Notes under the pieces: generated by a model | What the model saw: the letters and a program-made list of their open reading frames with translations, nothing else | Told to the model about the DNA's origin: nothing | Database searches by the model: none | Position numbers and translations under genes: made by a program | Assembly (NCBI RefSeq): GCF_034702125.1 | Contig: NC_085860.1 | Span: forward strand, 16,936,664-17,000,663 | DNA from: Engraulis encrasicolus | Lineage: Eukaryota > Chordata > Actinopteri > Clupeiformes > Engraulidae | Reading direction: 5' to 3' | Length of the DNA stretch: 64,000 nt | In this document: in pieces, positions 51,511 to 63,920 of the stretch | Numbering within the stretch: the first letter of the stretch is position 1 | Layout of the letters: each line of letters opens with the position of its first letter

Positions 51511-52728
51511 TAGCCTGGTGAGCCAAACCCGTACAGCAAAAAGCTGTACAAGGGTCTGGGTGAGCTCGGAGAGAGTGTGGGCGGGATAAACTGTTGTCTA
51601 TCGAAATGCCTTGGCACTCAACGGCACGCAATAAGATGGTGGAACAGCCAATCCCCACACACTTCTGTGTAACGTCACAGCTGTCTTTCAGAACATACAT
51701 GCGACACGCCCCTTTGTAGGTGAAGCGGCAACTTCCGAGCCGTCGTAGCAGTGAATGCGTGTGATCACCACAGCCACAAACAAGTTTCCTAATAAATTGT
51801 GTTTTCACTAACAAAGTGCAGACGAAAATGCCTCGTTTTCAACCACATGGCCCTCCTTGATCAACCAGCGAAATGTTGAGCAATTTGGTGCTTGTTAAAT
51901 GGTTGTATTTATGATTGTTGTCAACATGGCATGTTCGGTGTTAGCTAGCTAGCTGTATACCCATAACTAATACATGGCTGGATACCTAGCTCTGTGTAAT
52001 TGACGACAGAGTGGTTAGCCGCTAGCTCGGTAGACTAGGTGTCATTCCTGTCTATTTAGTAACCTACTTAAAGATTTTCAAAGCTCCCAAATGTCTCGTT
52101 TTTAATGACATGGATCTTATTAGAATTTGGGGCAGGCATATAATACAAGACTGGATACCTAGCTCTGTGTTATTGACGACAGGTTAGCTAGCCACTAGCT
52201 TGGTAGACTAGGTGTCATTCCCATCTATTTAGTAAGCTACTCAAAAACGTTCAAAGGTCCCAAATGTCTCGTTGTTAATGACGTGTGTTATTAGAAATTG
52301 TGGCAGCAATTTCATTCTACACCTACAGTAGTGGTCTGACTATCTGGTTCTGTAAAATGCTCAAATTAGCTTACCGAGTTAGCATAAAACATCCAATGAT
52401 CAAATGGCAATGTGTTGTGATCTATTTGTGTCCGATAAGTTCATGGTGTATTTTTACATCAATCCATGTCAGCCACGAAATGTATTATCATCCAGACTTT
52501 ATAAATGAAGTAGGCCTAAACACTTTCGTGCTGTACGTAGCACGGACGGCCACCATGTTTCTTCTTAGAAAGTTTCCTGTGTTTACTAGGTAGCCCGCCC
52601 CCCCTCGCGATTTGATTGGCCCTGTCATCGCATAACTTTCAGCCTCGCAAAACGACCGGGGTCCACTAGACTGCCCCCGGGAGCAAATTCAATTTGCGGT
52701 CGCTAAGGGCGTCTAGATTTCTAGGCTA
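51511..52728. mobile_element. 1.22-kb non-autonomous element with 9-bp TSD (8/9)
   Basis: Begins TAGCCTGGTGAGCCAAACC and ends GATTTCTAGGCTA. Flanks GGAAATTGT (51502-51510) and GGAAATTGC (52729-52737) match at 8 of 9 positions. Internally a 190-200 bp segment is duplicated: GATACCTAGCTCTGTGT ... GACTAGGTGTCATTC ... CCCAAATGTCTCG at 51980-52095 and again at 52150-52270. No transposase frame. Confidence 0.85.
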
Positions 52729-52869
52729 GGAAATTGCATCTATTAAAAAAAAAAAATCCTGGGGGAGGGCCCCCAGACCCGCCTGCCAAATAGTCCTTTC
52801 TAAGTCATGCGAAGTGTCCCGGTTTCAGACTACAAAAATCTGATCATCCTAAATTAGAAGCATATAGCT

Positions 52870-53400
52870 GGGGATCTTACCGTCCAAAAAGGGCCTAATC
52901 GTTACGCGCTGGATAGAAGCACCAAAATCGGTGTAGACCTTCCTTAGGGTGTTGTCCATCATTTCAGAAGGGGTGCCCCAAATTTCAATGTCATTAAGGT
53001 CATTTTTATGGGGTAAATCCAAGATTGCTGCCCAAAACAAGCCAATAGTAGTAAAATGCTGTACTGCCTGGACATAATGGTGTTATGGGCCAATCCACCT
53101 ATTTGTGTGTGATATATACAAACTGAACTTTGAAAATATGTGCAAAACTTACCATAAAAACAATGTTTTATATGTCTTATTTAGATTCAAAAACAGGAAA
53201 ATCATAAAAACCATGGTCAGAATGAGATCACTCTACAATTGAGAGCTCATTTCTGGGCATTTAGCTATTGAACCAACATTCATTAAGAGTTTTAAAAACT
53301 TGCAGTGGGTCATATCTATAACATCCAAAAAGAAAATTGTGGTTAGAACATTTAGGGGAGAAGAGATAAACCCTTGAACTGGGCCACACATAACTGTCCC
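52870..53400. repeat. Dispersed repeat sharing a 24-bp word with 57100
   Basis: AATCGTTACGCGCTGGATAG at 52897 and onward is the inverse of the sequence at 57099-57123. GGGGTGCCCC/GGGGAACCCC-type and CATCATTT-like neighbours also correspond loosely. A 63-aa minus frame here (52849-53040) overlaps the shared part but is not supported as a gene. Confidence 0.4.
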
Positions 53401-54029
53401 AATGTTAGCATGCTAGCATTAGCAGGTTCAGACACTCAGTCTGCTCTTCAGATAAAGATGGCAAACAACAATTTTAATCCCACTTACACATACACACACA
53501 CACACACACAAACTACTACTACTTCCTTAGGACCCCCTCAATGATTTAACCCTAGGAGTCCAACTGAAATATTAATATCAATCAAGTCAATAATACATGT
53601 ACATATCAAGTGTCAGTGACAGCTTGGATGATTTACTATAGGCCATTACAAAATAAAATGTATGCTGATTAATGTTCAGATATGTATATCTCAGTCCTAA
53701 GTGTACAATGGAGTGATAAGAGCATTTATGCTTAGGAAATTATGAATAATCAATATGCAATACACCATACATACAGTATATTGACAGATACTTTGTTTTA
53801 AAAGAGCAAAATGGTAACATGTCTGTTTTTCCATCTACTTTTGGCTTTAATCTAGATGACATGTTGGCTACCTAACCACTTAATTTATTGTTTGCTCGTT
53901 ATTTTTTATTTGTGGGTGTGGTCCTTTGTTTAAAACATGTCTGCCTGCCTTCTCTCTCTCACATAGACTACTAAAATAGTCTTTCAAAAACTTAAGTCAA
54001 AGTAGCCTAAAAGTCATCAAGACTATACT

Positions 54030-54380
54030 GTAATCTACTGTATTGCACTGTACTGTACTCTACTATACTGTACTGTACTGTAATGTGATATACCGTACTG
54101 TACTCTACTGCACCGTGCAGTATGCTACTATACTGTACTGTACTGTACTAGTACTGTATGCTACTGTACTGTACTGTACTTAACTAGACTGCACCGTACT
54201 GTATGCTACTGTACTGTACTGTACTGCACCGTACTGTATGCTACTGTACTGTACTGCACAGTACTGTATGCTACTGTACTGCACTGTACTGTACTATACT
54301 CTACTGTACTTAATTATACTGCACCGTTCTGTATGCTACTGTACTGTACTGCACTCCACTGCACTGTACTGTACAGTACA
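54030..54380. repeat. (TACTG)n-based degenerate satellite
   Basis: TACTG pentamers with recurring GCACCGTACTGTATGCTAC blocks form units of roughly 50-60 bp. Ends near GTACAGTACAACTATATAG. Confidence 0.92.
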
Positions 54381-55199
54381 ACTATATAGAACTGAAACAT
54401 GTAGAGCATTCTGAGGACATGTACAATATTATGCAAAAAGGTGTAGTGGGAATGAGTTATGTTACTGTTACCACTCAAAATCTTGAAGTTTAAAAAAGTC
54501 TTGTGGCATTTTGTTTGGGGGGGCGGGGTATCCTTCCTCCCAGACTATTTGTGTGCCTTGCATATCAAGAAAACGAGTACAGGTAATTATTTACTTTCAT
54601 AGTATAGAAAAGATCTTTAAAATGTATTATTGTATTGTTGATGAGTGTATTGTAATGTGTCCAATGTGGGCCCTGAGCCTGTAATAAAGTTTATATATAT
54701 ATATACCATATGAGAATTGTTGTTCTATATAGATATTTCTCCTATGGGTAAGGGTGGCAAAAGACCTACGGTACATGCTGTCCATCAGCTGTCAGTTTTG
54801 ATAGCAATTTAAGTACTCAATGATTACTGAGCTAACTAATACAACTTTTGACACAAGTACTACTAGGTGAGGACTTGTCTGCAAATAAAAAAAACAATTT
54901 ACCCCTGTCTTCTTACTCAACATATACTAAGAAATCATTTCCATTTAATTTGAACTGAAGCCATACTATGGCCTACATGTAGGCCTATATTGAGTAATCT
55001 GTAATGCCATTCTAAAGATGACTGAAATGCTCTCACAATATGCACAATGCCTTGTAAAAATATAGAATTAGGTGATCTTATGGGGTTCTTCATACATATG
55101 GAAAGGTCCTGTCCTTTACCCTCTCTCATACAAATAAAATATGTATATCTGTTATGGAAATTAGAGGATGGAGAACCTGCTACCTAGGGCATCTTGCAC

Positions 55200-56708
55200 C
55201 AGGCGCGGAGTGGCCGTCGGAAGATCGGGGACTTGTCCCGGTGGGCCGCGGCCGTGAAATGTAATAATGCGGCCGCATTGCGTTCTAAACCGGCCCTTAC
55301 GTTTTGATTTTGTACTTATAAGCACTGGCTTCCCACTTTCCACTTCCCTGTCAATCTACATAGCTGACTAGCCAGTATTTATACCGCATAACAGACGGCA
55401 ATACCTCACTGACGGTGTCAAACAGTAAATTGGCCACACCCCTTCTCTAATGATAATTTTCATACACCGTAGATCGCGGAAGTTTACAAGATCTTAGTAA
55501 CACAATTTTGTTTTCAGTATTTGAAGAACCTGTGATATGTATATTGGTTACCAAAGGATGGAAATATTAATAAATTATGATTTATTTTCCGATTTCCACA
55601 CGACTGTTACAGTTTACAGTCTTTCCAGTCCATTCACTTGCTCTGTGGTTATTGACTTGGGTTACGAACAGACTCCACCAAGTGGTAAGGAAGAGAACTG
55701 CGCCTAACAGAAGCAATGGGTTTTGTTTTGATTTTTTAGACCGTCAGTATATCTCCTTATAGTCGAAATAATATTATCATACATATATTTATATGTGGTA
55801 CATTTAGGATGTAGCCTATGTCTGAAGAAATGGAACAAAATAATTACCACACAAGATTCTGATGTGACCAGTGCTGGGTGTGTAGCCTAAGCTGTGGATT
55901 AAAGTAGAGTGATTGCAAGAAACAAAGACATTTGCTGCGACGAAGACAGCGTTTTAAGGTAGGCCTACACCGTTTGGTTATACATTTTGTTGACTTATGG
56001 TTGTGGTTTGAAGTAGCTATTAGGTTTGGCTTATTTGCTGCATGGTGGGTTTATTGCACAATGTAGACAGACTTTTTGTAAGCTATAGGCTACTATACTA
56101 TATTTTGTAAGCCTACTCTTCTAAAAATCCCCACACTCAAAACTTTGTGCCCATGCTCATCCTGTCTTCCTTAAACGATATTTCAATTTCAAACTGTCAA
56201 AATGACAGTGGAGTGCACATTTGCATGGAACAGTAGCGTGATGTAGCCTAACCTAGTAGGCCTATGAATGCTTTGGACTGTGATGATGGCTCCAGTGGTG
56301 TAGTCTACTTTTTGAAGTGGGTATACTGTATATTTGAGCATTTTTTGATGTGTGTATAGTCTACTGTATATATTTGTGCTATTGTAAATAATGGATCAAT
56401 CAATTTTAAGTGGGTATACTGTAATCCCTGAAATTTTGAAATGGGTGCGTATACCTGCGTTTTACGTAGACTACACCACTGGCTGTGCATTTCATCAAGG
56501 TGTAGGCTACAATTCTCCACTTCAGGTTGATATTTTGACAACACTAATGTCCACATGTAGTACGACTGCAGATTTCGTGGCTTTTGTCTTTTTGGTTAGG
56601 AAACCATGTTGTTCGCTTTGTTTTTGTTTTTTTTTGTTTTGTTTTTTAAAAGAGGGCCGCCAAGGGGAAAATTCTCCCGGTGGGAAAAGGTGGGCCACTC
56701 CGCCCCTG
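55200..56708. mobile_element. 1509-bp hAT-like non-autonomous element, copy 2
   Basis: Same termini as 32156-33639, flanked by TCTTGCAC on both sides (55192-55199 and 56709-56716). It has a roughly 27-bp segment near 56535-56562 (GACAACACTAATGTCC) that copy 1 lacks. Nested MITE at 56293-56481. No transposase frame. Confidence 0.94.
56293..56481. mobile_element. 189-bp nested hAT-like MITE (in copy 2)
   Basis: Identical in position and near-identical in sequence to 33255-33443. Confidence 0.85.
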
Positions 56709-56716
56709 TCTTGCAC

Positions 56717-57700
56717 TGACACGATCCCATTCAGATCGAGCATTAGCAGCAGTCTATTCTCACCATAGTTTTAGTGTGGGCAATGCTCATTTTAATTCAG
56801 ACCAAGAATCCTCTCAATCGTTCACAATGTTACATGATGTCAAGCACGTAAGCACAGACTCACCCATACTTTCACACTATGTACATTTTGTAGTTTTATC
56901 AATCTGGTCAAGCAGGCTACCCTTGCTTCATCTCTGCTGAGGACTATATTAACATTGTCAGCTAAGTATAATGTCATGTAATAACAATGTAATGCATTAC
57001 CAACATGACACATTGTATATGACATGGTAGACAATTTTATTTCAAGGGGAACCCCTTCTAGAATGTCTTCAAATCACTCAAGGAACATGTGTACCGAATT
57101 ATATGCTTCTATCCAGCGCGTAACGATTTCCCGGCTTAGAGCCCCTACTAATTGTTGCAATATCTACTCTGGCCATACTGTGACTTCATGCATGTTTATC
57201 TTGTGTCTAGAGGGACTACTCAAGAAGGACTGCATTTCCAAGGAGACCACTTTGTTCGGCAGCTAAGTCTGAATCCTCAAACATGAATATGCAACACCAA
57301 AGGAAAAAAAGCCAACTTTACAGATCCTTTCTTTGTCCCTCTTCGGTTATAAACAATGTCTAGTTCTTTGGTCAAGCCAGTGTAGTGTGATAAAATGCCT
57401 TGGCCTGTTCCTCCCAAAACAACCACTAGATTGAGCAAATACATTTTACCCTTTGCCATGCAGTACATTAATGACTGGAGTGGGACATTCTAATTAAACC
57501 AGGGAAGAGATATACTGAAAGATGAGACATGATAAGTGATCTAATATGCACTGGATTCAATTTGCCACTGACTGTCACCAGAGATGGTAGCAACAATCTG
57601 TGGCGTCACTACCTTTTTTAACTCCAGGTGGTACAGTCAGACACTAAGTATGCTTAAAGTTATTGGATTTTTTTAATTACATGAATATTGACCTACTAAG
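56717..57700. other. Mostly unique sequence, no gene seen
   Basis: Holds the inverse partner (57010-57125) of the repeat at 52870. No exon or element ends recognised. Confidence 0.4.
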
Positions 57701-57871
<171 letters not shown>

Positions 57872-58156
57872 CTATGCCAGGTTTTGATTCGCTACTGACA
57901 TGGTTCAACTACTTCTGGACACTTCCCTTCAAATGTATGTAATTTTTAAAATGGAAATAAATACGGTGTTAAAAAAAAAGCATGACCCATCAAAAAGTCA
58001 AAGCCAATTTAATATCATAGCAAATAATACAGTTCGCGGGGTGGGGAAACAAATGTAATACAAATTGGACAAATGGTCATGCATGACACCAACACATGCA
58101 TTCTTTGGTATTTGATAGTGACATTAAATAAAAGCTGCAGTGAAAATGAAGTCTCA

Positions 58157-58275
58157 GTCACACACACACACACACACACACACGCACGAGCAAAGAGACA
58201 CACACACACACAGGCAAAGACACATACACACACAAGTAAAGACACACGCACACAAAGACAAACACACATGTGCTA
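58157..58275. repeat. Imperfect (CA)n with CAAAGACA interruptions
   Basis: CA runs spaced by GCAAAGACACA-like units. Confidence 0.9.
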
Positions 58276-58582
58276 TACAGACATTCTCGCACACACAAAG
58301 CACTTACACAGGCCCACAACCTCTCTCAAACACGCTGAACACTGCCACTGCTGGCAGCGGTGCCCATAATCCAGACCACACGCCATCCCAGACCACAACG
58401 GGGTGCAGTGGACCCAGCTGAGCCCGGGTGAGCACTGCAGTGAACGCCTTCCTCTGCACTCCAGCGACACTGCCTCACGCCTGCGCAGTAAGGCATTCCA
58501 CTGACCCTGTTTTCCAGAAGGAACCGCGCACGGAACTGCCACTAGGAACGCTCAGCCAGGACATCAGGACTGGCCCCCCGGG

Positions 58583-59060
58583 GTGACTACGTCCGCCATG
58601 CCCACAGTACCCAGAGTTCACCACCAATCTCTGACATCAGCAAAGTTCTCCAAGAAGAAAGAAAGAAATGTGCCTCGGCCAGAACTTGCTGGGAGACAGA
58701 GTGAAGGAACAAACACCAGAAGAGCGCTGTTAAGCCAAGTTTCTACTCTACACTACTCTACCCTACCCTACATGCAGTGGAGCTGCAGCCATGGTGTCGT
58801 CGTGAGGATGGTTGAGGCCAAGGCCAAGCTGAACCCTCTTGACCACAACGGTGACCGTGTCAAGGTGAAGATGGCAGTGCTTGCAGTACGAATGAAGAAC
58901 TACTTCCACAAGCAGTGCCGAATAAAGGTCAAGAAGTGGCATCACAAAGTAGACAGCCAGACCATCTCTGGTGCAATACAGCGTGAAAGTTATGGATGCC
59001 AAACCTTCTATGCAAACGGAAGTTGGCAATATCCAGAGCAGCATGACTGAGATTGGTGAT
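58583..59060 (+). other. Uncertain coding-like stretch
   Basis: A 155-aa frame (58583-59050) includes a Lys-rich part, KLNPLDHNGDRVKVKMAVL. From about 58985 a second frame reads KPSMQTEVGNIQSSMTEIGD before a stop. This could be an old protein-coding fragment with a frameshift, or chance. I do not recognise a family, and there is no convincing splice structure or start context. Confidence 0.2.
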
Positions 59061-59427
59061 GGAATTCAGGTGCTGTGAATATAACAGGCCAGCATCAGGC
59101 CAGTCCTGAAGACCTAACTGAAAGTTCCAAATGAAAGTGTGGTGCACAGTTCCTTCAGTGACCAAGGAAGTCCGTAAAATACGTTGCTAAACAAGCAAGA
59201 GACATTGTAACAAGAATGCAGAGGGACACATTCAATGCAGTACTTACCCGAAGTCAGCTGAAGGCACAGCACCCAATTGCAGTCCAGAACAATGCACAGT
59301 CCAAGTCTAGAACTCCACCACCAACAGTAGCAGGCAGCAGTCAACACACGTTCTACACACCACACACATTCTAGACACACACAACCCCCCACACACACAA
59401 ACACACACTTTGCACTAGCCCACACTC

Positions 59428-59428
59428 T

Positions 59429-59511
<83 letters not shown>
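59428..59511. repeat. (CA)n microsatellite
   Basis: About 84 bp of CA. Confidence 0.97.
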
Positions 59512-59513
<2 letters not shown>

Positions 59514-59856
59514 TTGTGATGACGAAAACCCAAAATAAAAAGCTGCAGTGAACATTCAGTCCCTTACACACACAAACACATGTATCAAACATCCACATCT
59601 TGTTTTGTAGAATATAAAAATGAATTGAAAAACAAAACTGTTGAGATGATGCCAGTAAGCAAATGTAATGTAAAAAAATATGTATGTCCAAGTTTGACTG
59701 TTCTAGCTCACCCCTGTCATTAGTTTAGATTCTGATCCCCATCTTGTGTTAGTTGGTTTGTTCGTAGGTCTGGTTTTCGCCATTTCAGTGCACACGTGCC
59801 CTCTGTACTTCGCTCATACTAATTCCAACCATCGCCACAGATACATACATGCATAC

Positions 59857-60227
59857 TAGGGCTGCACGATTATGGAAAGTCATAATCGCAATTATTTGGG
59901 TAAAAATCAGAATCACTATTATTAATCACGGCTATTGATTTTTAGCAGAATATTCTTTTAAATAATAACAAAACGAAATACAACCAAGAATGACTTATAT
60001 ATGAGATGAACAAAATAAAACTGAATTGCAATAATTATATAAGAGGCAGCCTGTCAGTATGTTCAGTATGTTCAACACCAGCCTGTCAGTATGTTCTGGC
60101 TTCAAGGACGCTCGAAGGCAGGTCACTATTGCCATCATTACAGTGTAAATCACAATTGAAATCACAATTTCGATATCATGATTAAATCACGGTTTTCGAT
60201 TATTTTTCGATTAATTGTGCAGCCCTA
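59857..60227. mobile_element. 371-bp hAT-like MITE with exact 8-bp TSD
   Basis: Begins TAGGGCTGCACGATTA and ends TAATTGTGCAGCCCTA. ATGCATAC flanks both sides (59849-59856 and 60228-60235). TAATCG/CGATTA words are frequent near both ends. Non-coding. Closely similar termini are widespread in teleost hAT MITEs. Confidence 0.93.
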
Positions 60228-60328
60228 ATGCATACATACACACACAAACTATGTCCATGATGGTGGTGTGGGGGGGGCTTGGATAGGGCAGATGTTAGTC
60301 TGATTGTTGGGGGTTGCTGGTTGTTGGT

Positions 60329-60605
60329 GACTGAGCGGAGGGGAGGTTGGAGGAGAAGAGCTGGATTGTTGGGAGGGGAAGAGCTGGATTGTTGGGAGGA
60401 GAACAGCAGGGTTGTTGGGAGGAGAAGAGCTGGGTCGTTGGCAGGAGAAGAGCTGGGTCGTTGGCAGGAGAAGAGCTGGGTCGTTGGCAGGAGAAGAGCT
60501 GGGTCGTTGGCAGGAGAAGAGCTGGGTCGTTGGGAGGAGAAGAGCTGGGTCGTTGGCAGGAGAAGAGCTGGGTTGTTGGGAGGAGAAGAGCTGGGTTGCT
60601 GGAAG
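60329..60605. repeat. 23-bp minisatellite downstream of the MIP-like exons
   Basis: About ten units of AGGAGAAGAGCTGGGTCGTT plus three bases (GGC or GGG), period 23 bp, with early units carrying GATTGT or GGTTGT variants. All three forward frames stay open across the array, because 23 is not a multiple of 3 and no phase contains a stop, so the long forward frames here are artefacts. It lies about 100 bp beyond the exon 4 stop on the gene's 3' side. Confidence 0.93.
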
Positions 60606-60671
60606 TAAGGGGCTGCTATAACAATACTGGCTGCCCCCTGCTTCCCCTGGCTTGGTGGCAGGCTTACGGTA

Positions 60672-60704
60672 TAGTGTCTGGGTCTTGAACTTGATGGGCT
60701 CCCC
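60672..60704 (-). pseudogene. Fossil MIP C-terminal tail beyond the TGA
   Basis: Directly after the TGA, in the same frame, the sequence reads GEPIKFKTQTL, matching the conserved aquaporin-0 C-terminus (GEP-(I/V)-E-L-x-TQAL). The next codon is TAC where a stop is expected, so reading would continue. A CGA-to-TGA change upstream and loss of the original stop would explain both features. This is the best evidence that the locus derives from MIP rather than another aquaporin. Confidence 0.75.
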
Positions 60705-60830
60705 TCAGGTGTCCTGCTCCAGAGGCTGGCTGCCTTTCAGAGTGGCCGGGCCACAAATACTGGGGAAGAGCATGAAGTCATACATGACGGCGCACATACC
60801 ACCACAAATCATGGGACCCACCCAGTGCAC
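60705..60830 (-). CDS. mip: Aquaporin-0/MIP-like exon 4 (terminal coding exon; gene may be decayed)
   Basis: Encodes the end of a MIP-family water channel, a membrane protein of lens fibre cells when functional. The minus strand has a polypyrimidine tract and TGTAG acceptor, then 41 codons opening VHWVGPMICGG and continuing VMYDFMLFP, the sixth transmembrane helix of aquaporin-0-type channels, then ATLKGSQP and a TGA at 60705-60707. Phase 0, as in MIP/AQP2/AQP5. Oddities: the usual glycines of the helix are partly cysteine, about four residues of the early C-tail are missing relative to the family, and the TGA comes before a still-readable tail. The MIP assignment over AQP2/5 rests on that tail (60672-60704). 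It could be a pseudogene or a truncated paralog. Confidence 0.8.
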   Translation of the reverse strand: MHWVGPMICGGMCAVMYDFMLFPSICGPATLKGSQPLEQDT

Positions 60831-61073
60831 CTACAGGAGGAGGGAAGAACAGAAGCCATATTAAGAGACATCGGTGCAAGACAGAACAATTTTAAGACAT
60901 GCAGTGCACGGCACATTCTGCAAAACACCAATACACAATGTAATACCTAATTTAATTGAATACTTCTTTACACACAAACAGTGCAGACCACATACATCTA
61001 CATATGACCTGAAAGTAGTTTACAAACAATGAGAGGGTATAAGCATGTTTTTAATGTATATATTTTTTCTTAC
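60831..61073 (-). other. Intron 3 of the MIP-like gene (243 bp)
   Basis: Minus strand: donor GTAAG after ...KHW and acceptor TAG before VHW. The short length is usual for this intron in fish. No repeat inside. Confidence 0.8.
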
Positions 61074-61154
61074 CCAGTGCTTCATGAAGTTCATCTTGAA
61101 CATTCCAGGGGTGAAGGCTCTGACAGGGTTCATTGCAGCTCCAGTGTAGAACAT
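61074..61154 (-). CDS. mip: Aquaporin-0/MIP-like exon 3 (81 bp)
   Basis: Twenty-seven codons, MFYTGAAMNPVRAF then TPGMFKMNFMKHW, with TTTCAG acceptor and GTAAG donor. Exactly 81 bp in phase 0 is the standard third exon of MIP/AQP2/AQP5-type genes. It encodes the loop that dips into the membrane from the outer side and carries the second NPA motif. Here NPA is NPV, the preceding GAG is GAA, but the Arg of the selectivity filter (NPVR) is kept. Exons 1 and 2 would lie at higher coordinates, and I could not find them before 64000. The reading frame and splice sites are intact, so expression is possible. Confidence 0.82.
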
Positions 61155-61744
61155 CTGAAACAAACGTAAAAAAGTAAGGAAGCAATACATTGTCGCACTC
61201 TAGATGTGTTGAGAAATCAGCGAGTGTGTGGGCCCAAATAAAACAGTTGAAGGGTAAGAGCAGGTTCGCATATTGATAAGGATACAAAGGTCAAGCAAAA
61301 GGAGTTTTGTCTGACAGCAGAGCAGACTTTTCAGGGTTCTGCCTGCGCAGGTGTCACAGAAATCAAGCTAAATCACACTAAAGTAAATTCTTGTGAAGGT
61401 ATGTTCTTGTACAAGGGTGGAGCACAAAATTCCCTATGTTCAAACAGCTCTAATGGAGCCCTTTATATTATTAACAGGCTAGCGTAAAACCAAATCCCTG
61501 TGGGGGGCCCTTCCACAGTGAGAATAATACAGTTGACAAACCAACAAAGTGAGCAAGGGATAAAATAAAGGCATGATCAGAATACACTTGCTATTAAAGT
61601 TATGGACTAACACAGAGAGACAGAGTATCAATAAGAAACCCTGGAAAATAAGATTAAAGAATATCAAAGAACATATAAATTACATTTATCTGCTTAGTAT
61701 TTCATTGAGGGAAAGGAGTATTTGACCCCTGTAGCCAAAGTACT
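61155..61744. other. Presumed intron 2 sequence of the MIP-like gene
   Basis: No exon-like match to the second MIP exon (165 bp, helices 4-5) on the minus strand. No repeat ends recognised. Confidence 0.45.
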
Positions 61745-63175
61745 ACAAACCCCAACTCCATAGAAGGTTAATTGTGAATAATAACAAAATACTGCCATTT
61801 TCAAAAAGTCTGGGTCTGACATTAGTTGGAGAACGGTACAAAGAAAATATATCAGCCATCAAAGCTGACCAAAATTATTGTTTTGGGGGATATTCATGGA
61901 TATGTAAATCCAATGTGTCTCAAAAGAGTTGGGACGGGGACAAGAAAAGGCAGCAAATGTTGAGGAAGACTAAAAACAAATCAAAGGACAACACTTAACA
62001 GTTAATAGCATTAACCGATTAGATGATTTTATATAAAAACAGTGTTGATTCCTATCTTGGACATGATTTCAACAGCTTAAATGGTAGGTGTATTCCTTGG
62101 CATGTTTTGCAATGTTTTCCTTTCTGTAGTGCTTACAGTGTGGCGGGTCTTGACCAAAAGTCAGCCATTTTATGTCCTGCTGGTCCTTATGTTGGAGTTA
62201 AACTGTTAAAACATAGAGAATGCAATTTGTCCTTACTATGTGGCAGTAATCGAAGATCTCCCTCCAAAATATAAAGCATGAGTGGCTTTTCATGCTGTTT
62301 AAAACCCATTTTATTTCATTCAGTACTGTATTCAATTCTACAGGTGAGTTAGAACAGCTTAACCAATGTACTACTGCACCCCCATGCCATCATGGAGGCT
62401 GACTTTTGAAGTTAGCACTAACACAAGTTGCATGGTCAATTTTCACTGTAGTACAGGATGTGCAAGACTCTATTATTTTCAAAAAGAATTGAAAGAATTG
62501 ACTTTGGCAACTTCTGCTGACTTCTGTAAGCAAATTACAGTTTCCCATATCTTCTGGGTCTATTTCAAGTGAGCTCAGGTGGATAGGGGAATGTTAAGCC
62601 CCTCTATCATTTGCACACATGAAGCGTCCTTAATATGGCCAAGTTTTAACTAGCTGAAATTCTCTGAGTGCTAGAGTGAGACTACAGCCAATATTTCATG
62701 ATGTAATGAACCAGTACAATGATTTTAATGACAAAAATATGTATTATATACACTCAATCACGGTAAATCAAGGGAACTCAAAACTTTATCTAATAACTAT
62801 GGTAATTGATCCCTCTGCATCTTTAATTCTGAGTGACTCAGCCTCTCTGTGATTGTCTTATACCTGGACACTCAAATTGTACATCAGTACAATTCACTTT
62901 AAAATGTTCTTCCTTTTTGTTTTATCTTATTTGGATGTTTATAACATTTCACTGATCCCCGTCCCAACATATTTGAGACGCGTTGCAGTTATCAAATTAG
63001 AAATGAGTACAAATATGTCCCCTAACACAATATGTTTTCTCGGTTTTAACACTTGATATGTTGTCTTTTCACTATTCTCCATCTAAGGAATGTATTGAAT
63101 GTTTTAAAAATGATAGCATTTTGATTTTATTCTCAGTTTACCAAACGTCCCAACTTCAACAGAGTTGGGGTTTGT
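61745..63175. mobile_element. 1.43-kb TIR element, non-autonomous or decayed
   Basis: Begins ACAAACCCCAACTC and ends with the exact inverse GAGTTGGGGTTTGT. The subterminal word GTTGGGACG (or inverse CGTCCCAAC) recurs near 61929, 62960 and 63148. Frames inside (e.g. 62023-62274, 83 aa) lack transposase motifs. It resembles a widely dispersed teleost DNA transposon type; superfamily not assigned. It would lie in intron 2 if exons 1-2 are further right. Confidence 0.75.
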
Positions 63176-63920
63176 CGTTGGAAAAGCCCTTGCTCTCCAG
63201 GACAGAGGTCAGACGTTTAATTTAGTTGATAACAATATTTGTGCACATATCAGAAAGGAATTTTGTCTTTTCTTTGCAGATCATCTGTAAATGATTAAGA
63301 TGTAGTGGCCAATGGGTGCTTTAGTTCCCAACACACTGTACTGTAGGGTACATCATGTCTGAAGACCTTCTAGGCCACTTCATGACCTTAATGTGCTTCC
63401 CATAGAGATAGAACATTAGATTAGAGGTGACCCCATCCTCTTTTTCATGACAATCCTGGCAGCCATTATTTGGAGGCAGACCTGAGAAATGTAAATTAAT
63501 GGAGAAGGCGGCTCATTGCTGTCAAAGAATTGCTTAATAATGTGAAAATTCCCATCAACACACTACACAAAGACAATGGTTGAAGTGAGTTGCTAAATAT
63601 GCTAAATATCTACACTATTAATATAAACTGATCTTAAAATGTACTTTATCGACTCATATGATTCAAGTAGGTATTTAGCCTGACATTTCAAATCTGGTCC
63701 TTGATTAATGCGTCACTTCATATTCACACAGTTTTAGTCTTTAGTTTTAGTCAGGTCTGTGGCGCCAGAACTCTTAATAGCTGGAAGGGGGTCAAATACT
63801 TCTTTTCCTCAATGAAATATGACTTAATATGTATTCTTTGAAGTTAATTTCTGCATTTTCTTTTTGAGATTTTGTCTCTGCATGTTAGAATACACCTACC
63901 ATGAAAATGACATACTATTC
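63176..63920. other. Unique stretch, no gene seen
   Basis: Checked on the minus strand for MIP exons 1-2 without success. No repeat ends recognised. Confidence 0.45.
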
